Of a stretch of 64,000 nt of DNA, positions 1-12,235 are shown in pieces. The translations under genes and the position numbers were made by a program. Under the pieces are notes generated by a model, which was given only the letters and a program-made list of their open reading frames with translations, did not search any database and had not been told where the DNA came from. The stretch covers positions 248,001 through 312,000 of the forward strand of contig JADCRB010000064.1 in assembly GCA_021464245.1 (NCBI GenBank), given 5' to 3'. This DNA comes from Carallia brachiata. Taxonomy: Eukaryota; Streptophyta; Magnoliopsida; Malpighiales; Rhizophoraceae. The stretch's first letter is position 1. Every line of letters begins with the position of its first letter.

Positions 1-3
1 CAG

Positions 4-1128
4 ACTTATAGATATATGCTCTGTAAATACTGGATGGATGACAAAACTGTCCGCAAAGCACTTCATATAAGAGAGGTACGCTGAATTTGCAGATTGAAAA
101 GCAAAATCAAAAATCGAATAATTGTTATTTTTCATGGTGTGGACAATAAACTTGTAGAAGGTGTTGGATTAAGTGTCGAACTAAATTTATTTTATTTTAA
201 TTTGATGGATTCGTTGTCTTGTTAAATAGATTTAAAATACTTCAACTAACTTACCTACATCTTATATTTACTTTTTTATTAACATATATTTACTTTTTTC
301 TTTCCTTGCTCATTCGATATGAGATTCTCAAATCCAATAATAACAACAAATTAAGCTTCTGTCTTTTTATTCTCTCCAGGGAACCATAGGGGGATGGCAG
401 CGATGTAGCTTTGGGATACCTTATACCAAAGACATTGACAAGAGTGTCAATTATCATTTGCAACTTACGCTGAAAGGTTACCGCGTATTAGTCTATAGGT
501 TTGGATCACTCTATTATTTTCTCTGTAGATTTTTTGTACCCTATTTTCGTTGGTTCCTCAGGAAAAACAAAAACAAAATGGATTTGGGTTGATGGGGTCT
601 CTTCTTTGCTTTTGAAACAGTGGCGATCATGACTTCGTGGTGCCATTTGTGGGAACTCAGGAATGGATAAGAACTCTGAATTACTCGATTGTTGATGATT
701 GGCGACCGTGGAACTCTGAGGGCCAGATTGCAGGGTATGTCCCAGAATAAACCTTATAATTCTGATTTTGGATAACGTTTATACCTCCTCTTGTTCTTTT
801 TTTTTTTGTTAATCCAAAAACAATAAGAAATAGGAATGAGCTTAGCTAAGGAGACTAAACGGCATTGGATTGGACGTTTGAATTGAGCAGGTACACGACG
901 ACGTACTCCAACCAATTGACATTCGCCACTGTAAAGGCAAGAAATTCCCCCATATCATTTGCAGCAACTAGGAAATATTTTTGTTAACTTTTTGTTATAA
1001 GGCATTCAGTTTTTTTTTTAAAATTTGGGTTCATTAATTTGCAGGGTGCAGGGCACACATCTCCAGAATACAAGCCTGCAGAATGTCTGGACATGTATGG
1101 AAGATGGATGTCTGGGGAGCCTTTGTAA
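4..1128 (+). CDS. Serine carboxypeptidase-like protein (clade IA acyltransferase type), 3' part only
   Basis: These are the last five coding exons of an SCPL gene whose 5' part lies before the window. The exons are 4-75, 380-498, 621-734, 891-936 and 1045-1128, and together they encode 144 residues and a TAA stop with no disruption. Two active-site regions are visible: GDHD (catalytic Asp) at the start of the third exon and [11 protein letters not shown] (catalytic His) in the last exon. The ending [12 protein letters not shown] is typical of clade IA. Known clade IA members are vacuolar acyltransferases that use 1-O-glucose esters, such as sinapoylglucose, as acyl donors; the acceptor here cannot be told. 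The last intron uses a GC donor (GCAAG at 937). The protein is nearly identical to the matching part of the complete copy at 7286-11240, differing for example at [10 protein letters not shown] versus [10 protein letters not shown]. It looks intact, but the missing N-terminal half cannot be judged. Confidence 0.88.
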
Positions 1129-2490
1129 CCCACTAGGCACTAGGTGCCACCCCAAAGGAGTTGATTGGGAATAGCTGCCCTATAAATTACAATTTATGCT
1201 TAAGGTTTATTATTCCATTTGCATTAAGGTAAAGACAATGAGAGAAAAAAAAAAAAAAGAAAAAAGTTGCTCATGACAATTTAACACGTATATTTGAATT
1301 CCACTGAAAAAATTTGTGTACGTTATTAGAAGTATTAGTGTATAAAAAATTAATCATTTGATACAAAAACTAATTATCAGTTATTTTTCTATGAATTACT
1401 TTTTGACCTATTTTTCAACAAACAAGAACCTAAAAAACATTTTACTACACACAATCCTGCCTTTTTTTTTTCTTTTTTTTTTTTGTTTTGATCAACCACT
1501 GTACATGCTTAAAAGCTCAATCGTAACAATAGATCCTAAAACTTGGATATTTGAGACGATAATTTAGTGGTTATTTGACACGTTTTTCTTACTCGTGACC
1601 CATGTTTGAGTCTAGGTGACTACGCGAGGAGGAGGAGGTAATGTTGTTCTTAAGTATGCTAAGTTGCACTGTGCTCGCACGGTTGATTCCAGATTCAGTA
1701 ATCGTTATAGTCGACTTAAAAGAATTCTACTTGAATTCGTAAGTACTCGAGTGGTGAGTCCTTACCTGTGAGTTGGGTTAAATTAAGATTACATATGAGA
1801 GTTATTTCGATATCAACTTATAAATTCGATGATCAATATATCCTCGCGATGAATTTTTTTTATGTTAAAAAAAATAAAAAAAATCCGAAAACTTAGAAAT
1901 TAAAAACAAACACTCAGGGCCCGGTAGTAGAGCAACGTCTTTTACTACAAAGGGCCCATGAAAGCCCATTATCAAGTGGCTAGGACCGACATGCCGGTGC
2001 CCTGCGCGGGGGCCCTTCTTCGTGCTTGAAAAACCACAAGTGTGATCAATCCAAGATTTTGGGCATTTTATTGTCTGATCCACTAGCTTGGTCGAATCAA
2101 CCTAAAAAAATCTATTTAAATGAGTAAAATAAAAAAAAATAGATCTAAAATTCTGAACTCTTAATTTTAAATTTAAGATAGATTCTTAGTTCTAAATATA
2201 AAAAAAAATCGAACCCGCTTACTTTTCCTTTTTGTTTACTATGCAATAATGCCATTGTCCCCAAACATTACAAGATATACCATGCGTGGATAAGTATTTG
2301 TACTGATGAAGACAAAAGGGAAATCATTGGACAGTTTCTAGTTGATTCGACTACTCCTTTTTTTTTTCCCTTCCTTCTCCCTATTTCGATCTCTCTGTAC
2401 GACTTCATTGTGAAATTTATTTAATATCATTTCATTTTGAGTTTTTCGCCATTTGACAGTATTTTCAAACTAGTTTATGTTATGTTATAT
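1129..2490. repeat. Duplicated 3' flank of the SCPL gene (copy 1)
   Basis: The sequence after the stop codon matches 11241 to about 12235 almost throughout, including the poly-A/T tracts and the unusual GC-rich stretch near 1920-2030. The duplication unit therefore reaches about 1.3 kb beyond the coding region. The main difference is a SINE-like insertion at 1545-1885 present only here. I see no gene. The short open frames in it are low-complexity or antisense. Confidence 0.8.
1545..1885 (+). mobile_element. tRNA-derived SINE-like insertion
   Basis: A 341-bp block is present here and absent at the matching place in the duplicated flank near 11660. It is flanked by a 9-bp duplication, CTAAAACTT (1536-1544) and CGAAAACTT (1886-1894), with one mismatch. 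Near its 5' end are an A-box-like TAGTGGTTA (about 1565) and, about 35-40 bp later, a B-box-like GTTTGAGTC (about 1604). That is the layout of an RNA polymerase III promoter in tRNA-derived SINEs. The 3' end is an A-rich tail. It codes for nothing. The family is not identified. Confidence 0.78.
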
Positions 2491-3399
2491 CCACTTATTT
2501 ACTTTCAAGTCTAGTCAAAAGTACTGTTCTGTAATATTTTTATGGACTTTTTAAAAATTGAAAAATAGAACTTTTGTACTGTTTATCTTTATATTTATGT
2601 TTTAATAAAATCAATTTATACTGATTTATCAAAAAAAAAAAGTCTAGTTAAAAGTAGACATCAGCATAAAGACTAAAAAGATTATGAAAAAACTTTCATT
2701 CGATGCAACTTTGTATTGGCTTGTATTTAATGAGAATTGAGAATGGGTGTTACAGAACATAGATGGTCCTTTTAACATTGACGAAGATAATTATATTGGG
2801 AGAATATTATTATTACATTGCCGCTTGCATTAGTTTCCAGTTTAAGACTTCTAATTTTTAGTATGTTCTTCAAGCGACCTTGTCTAGTCACATTGGTAAC
2901 CATTCAATCATATTTTTAACTTATGCGTTTCAACTCTGACGAACATGCAAATAGATATCAATAATGGCAGGTGATCGGCTAAGTCAACATAGGATTTTCT
3001 TCTTTGTTTATGTCCTCGCGTCAATGTCAGGAACATTCCTAAAGTGGGCGATTAGTTTTCCAACCTCATTCCCACGTCTGTGCTTGTAAATACCGTTCCG
3101 TTCTGAAAAGGTTTGTAGTATTTGCTTTCGCTTAGAAACCAGGAAAAGCTGATTACATGCTTGTTGAAAGAATGTACCCGCTGCTTTACAACTGTTATGT
3201 TCTTTTTTATTCCATGTTGATTGACACTAATTTTGGCATACAAAACTGAGCATTTTATTGAGATAGATTTTGAAGCGAGACAGTTTTGCCATTCAATTCC
3301 TGCTGCCATTGGCACATAGAAAACACTTTGGTTGAATTTGCTTTATTACTAGGAGATTGTCGATTTATTGCTTTTTTTTTTTCTGGAAATGCAACTCAG
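2491..3399. other. Intergenic stretch, no gene seen
   Basis: AT-rich sequence between the duplicated SCPL flank and the FKBP fragment. The short open frames around 3052-3468 show no recognisable domain. Earlier exons of the FKBP fragment would be expected just upstream of 3400, but I could not recognise any. Confidence 0.5.
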
Positions 3400-4375
3400 A
3401 TCCTTTTGGAAAGGAGGGGAAGGATGCCGGCGATGGGATACATCCAGTCCCACGAAATGCTGTGCTGAATATTGATCTGGAGCTGGTCTCCTTTACGCCT
3501 GTGGTTGATGTTTCCGGGGATGCCACGGTTTTGAAGAAGATTTTGAAAGAGGAGGAGGGCACCCTTGTTGCAAGTGAAGGCGCAACCGTGAACGGTAAGC
3601 AGATTGATATATCGTGCGTGCATAGTGTCCTTAAGCAATTAGATGGATGGGTTCTAAACGTTTGTTATTGTATCCAAAATCATATTCATATAACTTTCAA
3701 CCCTGAATCCCCAACATGGTGGGAGCATTATTTGACTATTTGCTAATGGCCTTATATATTTTTTGTTGTTGAAAGTTAACACTGAAAAACTAAAAAAAAT
3801 TGAAATATATACATAGCTTTCAGATGCACACATGCTTGACATCTGAAAGAGTTTCATGGTTTGCACCTTGTCTTGGGAGAGGTCTCTCTTAGAAAGTCAA
3901 ATTTCAGATCTGCAAGAGCTGGTCATTACTGAGGCCTACAATTTCTGTCTTGCACCCAAAATTTCTTTACAAGTAACCTGGTCATAAAATGCTTCATGCA
4001 GTTAGCTACGCGGGTCGGCTAGAAGATGGAACTGTATTTGAGGAAAAAGGAGTTAAGGGGAAGCAGTCTTTCCAATTCATTACAAATGAAGGTTAGTTTT
4101 GCTCGTGCATGTTGATCCCTCTTTAAGCTATATTAGTTGCCCTGTTTTCTGATCAAATAAACTAGGAATCCAATCTTTTGCATTTTTATTTTTTGCAAAA
4201 CAGGTGGTAAATGGTTTAGACCAAGCTGCAACAACGATGAAGAAGGGGGAAAAGGCCATATTAACAATAATACCTGAGTATGGCTTTGGAAGTCTTGAAG
4301 TACAGCGGGATCTTGCTACTGTGCCCCCATGTTCAATTTTAGTTTATGAAGTTGACATGGTGGATTTTATAAAGG
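3400..4375 (+). pseudogene. FKBP-type peptidyl-prolyl isomerase fragment (multi-domain FKBP62/65-like)
   Basis: Three exon-like blocks (about 3400-3594, 4002-4091, 4204-4375) match the end of one FKBP domain and most of the next in plant multi-domain immunophilins of the ROF1/ROF2 type. These co-chaperones fold proline-containing clients and bind HSP90 through a TPR region. Visible landmarks are DPFGKEGKDAGDGIHPVPR and LNIDLELVSF (end of a domain), GRLEDGTVFE (next domain), and MKKGEKAILTI with PEYGFGS (core of that domain). The first and second blocks join in phase, but the second and third do not: the leftover G after codon GAA puts the next block out of frame. The first FKBP domain and the TPR/calmodulin-binding tail are missing. 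I therefore read it as a truncated pseudogene lying between two SCPL copies. Confidence 0.75.
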
Positions 4376-5639
4376 GTATCCCTTATTTCTTTTTTTTTTT
4401 TAATTGACAAACATAGTGTTACAAGAGTTGTGAATGTTGTGTTTTATTGACAAAGTTCCATATGTGATTGTAACTTCAACATTCATGGAACTGATGATAT
4501 TGACAACTCTGACAGAAATTGAAAGTTGAGAAAGCAGATAACAAAAAGTATGATGAAGAGGGCGTGACAACACACATGGAAAAGGTCGGCGATAGTTCAG
4601 GTCGATGGTTCTCGACTTTTGTTAACTTAAAGGATGTATTGATTAAAAATAAAAAGCTAAGTCTGTAAACATACAACTTACAACATAAGATGAAATTATT
4701 AATACGGGCACAGGAAAAAGCGGGGGAAGAAAAATCATCTTTCTCAACGTAAAGATGTACCATTTACCGGCTTTGTACTTGTCGTATATTAATGTTAATG
4801 GGAATTGTATTCCATCTGGCTTGTGCTTTTACGGTTTTTTTTGGTCTATAGTAAATGGCTGTCTCTCATAAAAAGGCTAGTCGAATGGAGAATTGAATTC
4901 TAATTTCTAACAATCCAATTCTTTAAATTGAAGGTCTTTTAACCCCTATAAATTGTACTGGATAGCCGGGAGGGTGCCGCTCTAAGACAGTATTATGACT
5001 CGAAATTAATCTCCGATGTGTCTAAAAGTTGTAGAAATGACTATTCTATCCCAGGTGCGAGCGCAAGTATGACACGCTGGCTATGTTGCATAGACATGCC
5101 CTTTTATTGGAGTCTTTGTGTCGATCAAGTGTTGGATATAAATATATGGTAAGTACAGTATAAATATGTATCTAATATATTAAAAATATGTCAATAACAA
5201 AATTTTGAATAAAAAAATTGGAGATTGTTTAGACACATTTTAAATACATCGAAAGCACATGTCAGATACTTTATGAATACGTTTTAAACAAAAAAAAAAT
5301 AAAAGTAGTGACAGAATGTTGGCTGGCAGACTATCCTTTTATTTTAAATTTTGAAATAGGATGGTGGGAGGGAGAGAGAGTGAGTTATTATTATTTTATT
5401 ATAATTATTTATTTTAGAGTTGTCTTCTCTTCTATTAATTGTTAATATATATCATGAGTTGTCAAATATATCTAATAAAATATTTTAAGAGATTTATTTT
5501 GACAACAAAATTAATATAATTTAAAATTTGTTATATAACCTATTTATTTTTGATAAATTGTTAGATAATTATATTCATATTGTTTTTGTGTCTTAATTTT
5601 TTAAAAATTGACGTTTTATCTTAACTATGTATGTGCAAC
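4376..5639. other. Intergenic, possible degraded 3' remnant of the FKBP fragment
   Basis: A short open stretch near 4515-4600 (KLKVEKADNKKYDEEG) follows an AG acceptor but cannot be joined in frame to the last FKBP block, and I do not recognise it. The rest, including about 4950-5330, is AT-rich with no supported gene. Confidence 0.4.
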
Positions 5640-5945
5640 CTTGCGTGTTGGTTTCTTAGAATCAAATTACATAAGTTAACCAAACCCAACTAGTATATGC
5701 CGTTAATAGTTTTTTTTTATTAAGAGATTTTTAGGTCGTAAGCAATATAATAAAGATAATTTTCTTTATTCACATAAACCTCACGCTTACTTTGGTTTCT
5801 TAAAATCACATTACATAAGTTAACTGAAACCAATTGGTTTCGTGGTGTTAATCTTTTTTCTTTTTTTTAATTAAGAGATGATAGATCGCAAGTTATATAA
5901 TAGAAATAATTTTTTTTTATTCTCGTAAATTTCATACTTCGCTTT
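5640..5945. repeat. Tandem direct repeat, two units of about 150 bp
   Basis: The block beginning near 5640 (GTTGGTTTCTTAGAATCA) and the block beginning near 5793 (TTTGGTTTCTTAAAATCACA) repeat the same order of motifs: CATTACATAAGTTAAC-like, a poly-T run, TTAAGAGAT, then GCAA followed by ATATAATA. The two copies have diverged by many substitutions. No coding potential. It lies upstream of the complete SCPL gene. Confidence 0.6.
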
Positions 5946-7285
5946 CTAATATTAAAACTCAATATTTCCAGAGGTTATTTCTATTAATTTTTGGTTTTGT
6001 ATACATTTTAGAGAGGCTGTTTGAAAGAATTAGACCAGAAAAAAAAATGCCATCAAGAATTCTCAACTCTCTTCCTCTCTCCTGCCAGTGCATTACTCCT
6101 CAGTATTTAATACCACGGTGGCATCTAATTTTCCATTTCAATATTGTTTTTCCTATGCTTTATGGTCCGGAATAAAAATCAGTAATTGATAAAATGGAAA
6201 TAATTAAATTTATAAAATGTTTAGTTTATTAAGGGCTGGAATCTTTGTTTTTTTTTTTGAGGAAATATCTAGCATTTTGAAAGAAATCCAGAGAATTTTA
6301 CTTCCATAGAGTTGGCTTTCTCTAGCATTTCCAAAAAACAGTTTTGAAAATTGTCTACCATCCTATATATATACAGGAGTATAAAAAATAAATAAAAAAA
6401 TTCTACGGCTAACAATTAATAAAAGCAAAATAAAGTTTTGCATATTTCTTTTGTGAAAGATGATGTCCTGCGGATACAATCATACAAACACAATCATAGT
6501 TACCAAATGATATGATTCACGTGAATAAGTGATTAATTGTCGGCCCTCCCTGTAGCTTGTTGTTGGTTTAGGTATAGGCCAAGATCCACAGTTCAAGGAT
6601 ACGATGGCTGGTGAGAGAGAAGAAGAAGAGAGAAGTGAAGCAAAGTGATTAATGAACAAAATACTGCTGAAGTTAGCAAGAGAAGTGCTTGCGGTCTATG
6701 AAAAACGGCCAAAATAAGCCAAGTAAAAAGTCCTATTCTTTTCTCGATATGCTGAAAAAATCAGTAAAATGGCCTTTTCTACCGTAGATTTTGAAAGGAA
6801 AACTACAAGAAGCCGCCAAATCTGTCCTTCCTATCATGACGATCTTTCTGACCGAAGCATTTGGAATTTTTATGTGACATCTACCGATGAGACCCACACC
6901 TCAATAAATGGCGACAGAACTTGGTACTACATTAAGACCCCATTCTCAAAAGAAAAATCATGTAAATATAGAATAATAAGTATAAAATTATATATAAAAA
7001 TTTAAATTATTAAATTATAAAAATAAAATAAATTAAAAAATAAATAATTATTTATTTTATTTTACGTGTAACATAACTGTGTAATAGTACCCCTTTCCGC
7101 AGACTCATCAGTTATTCCCATTTTCTAATCTATAGCTGTCATCTATGTGGTTCTTTATTTTGACGCGACAGACAACGGCTTCCTAGGTCTAAGAGAATTT
7201 CTTGTCGGACTCTGCTTTTGCATTAGGGCCTGATATAAGCGGATACGATAGTTGGAGATCATTTAATTAGTATTAAAACAAAGAG
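5946..7285. other. Upstream region of the complete SCPL gene
   Basis: No gene is supported. A 78-codon open frame at 6769-7005 has no recognisable domain and is probably chance. A TATA-like GATATAAG lies near 7230, about 55 bp before the SCPL ATG, and could be the core promoter, but I see no other clear regulatory motif. Confidence 0.45.
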
Positions 7286-10200
7286 ATGGCAACATCAAAG
7301 ACGCTACAGAGCAAAAGTTTTGTTTTGCATCTTCTTCTTCTGCTGTTACAGTTTTGGTTACAGCATGCAGAACCTCTATCATTGGTTGAGTTCCTTCCTG
7401 GGTTTCAAGGGCCGCTTCCCTTTCATCTTGAAACTGGGTGAGCTTCTGTTTTGCAAAATGTTAGCTAAGCCACAAAGGCGATTTCTTTGTGTTTTTTTCT
7501 TCTTTGATCAAGTAGTCCTCTGTGCGTGTGGTTGTGGTGTGCAATCAGATATGTTGGTGTGGGGGAATCAGAGGATGTGCAGCTCTTCTACTACTTTATC
7601 AAGTCAGAAAGGAATCCTAAAGAGGACCCTCTTTTGCTATGGTTAACTGGTGGCCCTGGCTGTTCTGCCTTTTCTGGTCTTGTTTTTGAGATTGGTAAGA
7701 TAATTATAAGCAACCAGCAGCTAGGTTTGATGCTTGAAGCTGTTCATTCTTTCACTTACTTGGTCCAACAATAATAAGCCACTAACAAATTTGACAAATT
7801 TCCAGTGATCATGGAGAAAATTAATAGAAGTTTAATTCTATTTTTTTCCCCCCTACTTGTGATTCCATCTTGGAGAAACATAGAAATGTGACCAATTTTG
7901 ATTATTCAACATTCTTAGGTCCACTGAGGTTGGAGTCTGTGGAGTACAATGGAAGCTTACCCACATTGGTCTACAATCTACACTCATGGACACAAGTGAT
8001 TCTTTTCCTACCATGCGTATAAGTATAGAATAGATTGTAGCTTTTTAATTTTCTTAACAATTTATGCATGGCAATTGATTTTCAGGTATCCAGCATAATA
8101 TTTGTAGATCTGCCTGTAGGCACTGGCTTCTCCTATGCAAAGACTTCACTTGCTTCTCAGACAAGTGACTCCAAACAGATCTTCAATGCTGACGAATTTT
8201 TGAGAAAGGTAATATTCATAGAATTTTTTCTTTTTTCTGTTAGTGTCAAATTGTTAGTACCATCTTTGTTTTGTTCAGGCATATTGTTTATTTTTTCCCC
8301 CTATAATTTTATGTTTTGCTATGTGTACTATGTAGTGGTTAATGGAGCATCCAGAATTCCTATCTAATCCTTTCTATGTTGGTGGGGACTCATACGCTGG
8401 CATCATTGTGCCAGCCTTATCTCTAGAGATCTTAAATGGTATGATAACATATTTTAACAATCTGCCCTTACAATTTTGGGTATTGAATTTGATCCTTTCT
8501 TCATGATAGTATATGATTTGACAACTCGCCTTGTTAAGAGTATATTTTAGTTTGTTTATTTTATAAGCAAACGGTTTACGAGTTTAAATTTAGAACATGA
8601 TTGATTGGCCGGTCAAATTTGCACAAGATGAGTTGCATGAGAAAGACACCCAACACCTTTGAAATTTCGTAAGGCCTTAAAAAAAATTTGCCACATAATT
8701 AATTATTTTCACAGGGAGAAATGTCTTTGTTCATTGCAAAAAAGCAGAGTCGACTTTACTCCCTTACCTTGTATAAGAGTATGCCACTACCTTAGATTCT
8801 GAGTGCCATGCTGTTGTTCCATGAACTAAATGGCATAATTGTGATTAGTGACTAATCGTGTCTGGGAGAGTGTTTGCATTTAATTATTTGAGTCTATTAA
8901 TTCCATGTCTTGCTGTTTTGACTATAATTCAGGGAATGATGTGGATAAGAAACCACTGGTAAATCTCAAGGTTAGTAATGGGGTGCCACTATTTTTTCGA
9001 TGACAAATTTTGAAGACAGTCTAGTTGCTCCCAATGATTGTTATTGAGATTTACTAAGAATGGTACATCAGCTAATTGTTCGTTAACAAATATTCCAATC
9101 CCATTCCAGAATGCCAATATATGATATAATCATTCATTAGACGTAGGTTATACAACTTGGGGAAAACATTTCCATTGTCTTTTTTTTTTATTTGTTGGTT
9201 GGGCGGTGGGTGTGGGGGTGCTTCAACTAGACGCTAATGAAATGGCTGTGCAAGGTTTCAGGGATGCCTAGTTGGGAACCCCGCTACAGACCGCAGCATC
9301 GAAAACAACTCCAGGATTCCATATGCTTATGGAATGGGTCTCATTTCTGATGAGCTCTATGAGGTGATCAACAGGTTACTTAACAAAACCTGCCATATGT
9401 AATGTTCTAAGCTAACTTCACAATTGATAAGGCAAACAAAAAGGATAAAATTTTATTAAGTTTTGGACTAAAAAAAATAAAGTACAAAATTGTGCATTAA
9501 GTTAACCACTTCACTGCGCTTGATTGATCCAGCAATTGAAGAGAAGTTGTGGAGGGGAATATCAAAACGTAGACCCCAGCAATGTTCAGTGTCTCAAACA
9601 TCTGCAGACTTACCATGAGGTTTAACGACCACAACATTCCCGGAACCATTTCATGCTCTTTTTCTTTCTTTTTTTTTTTTGTACAATATTTTTGATACCA
9701 TCATGTGACTTCTATACAGTATAAGTTGAAAATGTTCTAACAAATTCACTTTTCCAGTGTACTTCAGGGATTAATCCTGCTCATATTTTGGAGCCTCATT
9801 GTGCTTTTGCTTCCCCAAGGCCATTAGAGATATTTGCAATAGGAATAACTCTTCGTGAATCCCTTGATCTTGAACAGCCAATTCCTGCAGTTGGCTGTCG
9901 TGTAAGTCCGTATTTCGTTCCCCTTTCTATGGTACATGATACAAGGCTAAGATTCTTATAAAGGGCAGTTTATCAAATAACTTAGATAGCGACATAGGAA
10001 GTCAAAATGATCAGCACAATATATTTGACAAAAGAACCCAATCCAAATCTCGATTTTTAGTGTTTCGATTAGTGTCTTAAATGTAATAAAATAATAATTT
10101 TTATAATAAAAATTAAAAATTATTATTTTATTGTTATAGATGTGATCAGTCTTGTTGTAAAATTTATTAATCTTCTTCATTTAAGACACCAAAAATTAAC

Positions 10201-11240
10201 ACACAAACTTTTTCTTTTTGAGAAAATCAAGTGACAATGCATTTTCATTTTAATTTTTCTCATGGGTCCTCCTTAAGTAGTTCATTTTTTTTGGTCAATT
10301 CACTTATGCCCCGCAGACTTATGGATATATGCTCTGTAAATACTGGATGGATGACGAAACTGTCCGCAAAGCACTTCATGTGAGAGAGGTACGTTGTATT
10401 TGCAGTTGAAAACTGTTGAAAAGCAAAACCAGAAACTAAATAGCAACAAATTAATAAGCTTCTGTCTTTTTATTCCCTCCAGGGAACCATAGGGGGATGG
10501 CACCGATGTAACCTTGGGTTACGTTACACCAAAGACATTGACAAGAGTGTCAATTATCATTTACAACTTACAATGAAAGGTTACCGCGTATTAGTCTATA
10601 GGTTGGGATCACTCTATTATTTTCTCAGTAAATTTTTGTACCTTATTTTCGTTGGTTACGTCTGGACAAACAAAAACAAAATCAAAATGTATTTGGGTTG
10701 ATGGGGTCTCTTCTTTGCTTTTGAAACAGTGGCGATCATGACTTCCTGGTGCCATTTGTGGGAACTCAGGAATGGATAAGAACTCTAAATTACTCCATTG
10801 TTGATGATTGGCGACCTTGGAACTCTGAAGGCCAGATCGCAGGGTATGTCCCAAAATAAACCTTATAATTCTGATTTCAGATTATGTTTGTATCTCTCCA
10901 TTTTTATTTTTTTTTGATCAAAAACAATAAGAAATGGGAATGAGCTTACCTAAGGAGACTAAACGGCATTGGATTGGACGTTTGAATTGAGCAGGTACAC
11001 GAGGACTTACTCCAACCAATTGACATTCGCCACTGTGAAGGCAAGAAATTCCTCCATATCATTTGCAGCAACTAGTAAAAATTTTCTTTAACCTTTTGTT
11101 TTAAGTCATTCATTTTTTTTTTTTGGGGGGTGTGGGTGGTGTTTATTAATTTGCAGGGTGCGGGGCACACAGCTCCAGAATACAAGCCTGCAGAATGTCT
11201 GGACATGTACGCAAGATGGATGTCTGGGGAGCCTTTGTAA
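7286..11240 (+). CDS. Serine carboxypeptidase-like protein, clade IA (probable glucose-ester acyltransferase), complete
   Basis: Fourteen exons splice to 1407 nt, 468 residues plus stop: 7286-7437, 7549-7694, 7919-7995, 8086-8208, 8336-8438, 8933-8970, 9262-9363, 9533-9619, 9758-9901, 10317-10388, 10483-10601, 10730-10843, 10995-11040, 11157-11240. All junctions keep the frame. The N-terminus has a hydrophobic Leu-rich signal peptide (about residues 12-27). Family landmarks follow in order: [30 protein letters not shown] (oxyanion-hole region), the nucleophile Ser185 in GGDSYAG, the catalytic Asp in GDHD (probably 392) and His445 in [11 protein letters not shown]. Clade IA relatives are secreted or vacuolar acyltransferases acting on glucose esters of phenolic acids, and some family members are peptidases; the substrate here is unknown. 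The last intron has a GC donor. It is a tandem partner of the partial gene at 4-1128. Nothing is broken, so it is probably functional. Confidence 0.93.
10057..10202. mobile_element. Small palindromic MITE-like element in SCPL intron 9
   Basis: Outer inverted ends AGTGTCTTAAATG (near 10074) and CATTTAAGACACC (near 10178) flank an inner, perfect 17-bp inverted repeat (10087-10103 against 10114-10130). The whole block can fold into an AT-rich hairpin and has no coding capacity. It resembles a Tc1/Mariner- or Stowaway-sized MITE, but I could not define the target duplication. Confidence 0.5.
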
Positions 11241-12235
11241 CCCACCAGGCACTAGCTGCCACCCCAAAGGAGTTGATGGGGAATAGCTGCCCTATTAATT
11301 ACAAGTTATTCTTGAGGTTATTATTCCATTTGCATTGAGGTAAAGGCAATGGGAGAACAAAAAAATAAAAAAAAAAAAGAAAAAAGTTGCTCATGATAAT
11401 TTAGCACGTGTATTTGAATCCCACTTAAAAAATATCTATATTTTATTAGAAGTACTAATGTATAAAAAAATTAATCATTTGATGCACAAAGTAACTCTAA
11501 ATTATTTTTTTCTATGAATTACTTTCTGACCTATTTTTCAACAAACAATAACCTAAAAAACATTTTACTAAACACCATCGCGGATCTTTCTATTTCTTTG
11601 TGTTGATCAACCCTTCGTGCGTGTTAAAAAGCTTAATCGTAACAACAGATCCTAAAACTTTGAGCTTAAATACAAACACGCAGCCCCAGGCATTCGAGCA
11701 CCGTCTTTACTACAATGGGCCCACGAAAGCCCATTATACGGTGACTAGGACCGACGTGCTGTGCCTTGCGCGAGGCCCTTCTTCGTGCTTACAAGTATGA
11801 ACAATACAACATTTTGAGCATTTTATTATCTGATCCACTAGCTTGGTCAAATAAACCCAAAAAAAAATCTATTTAAATAAGGTTTTTTTCTTTTTTGCTA
11901 AAAAAATAAAAAAAAAAGGTCTAAACTCTTAATTTTAAATTTAAGATTAGATTCTTAACCCTTATAAATAATAATAAAAAAGAGAACCCACTTAATTTTT
12001 CTTTTTGTTTACTATATAATAATGCCATTGTCACCAAACATTATAAGATATACCATGCATGGCTAAGTATTTGTACTAATGAAAACAAAAGGAAACTACT
12101 CTTTTTTCTTTTCTTTTTTTTTTCCTTCTCCTTATTTCAATCTCTCTGTACGACTTCTTTGTGAAATTTATTTGATATAATTTTCTTTTTAGTTTCTTAA
12201 ATGTTATTTTCTTGAACCAACTTGTATCTTATATA
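11241..12235. repeat. Duplicated 3' flank of the SCPL gene (copy 2, without the SINE)
   Basis: Matches 1129 to about 2490 after the TAA stop and keeps the pre-insertion state of the SINE site (CCTAAAACTTTGAGC near 11651). The similarity fades in the T-rich stretch after about 12180. No gene. Confidence 0.8.

Noticed and set aside
10609..10854. Minus-strand 81-codon frame
   Set aside because: Antisense to an SCPL exon that has family motifs on the plus strand.
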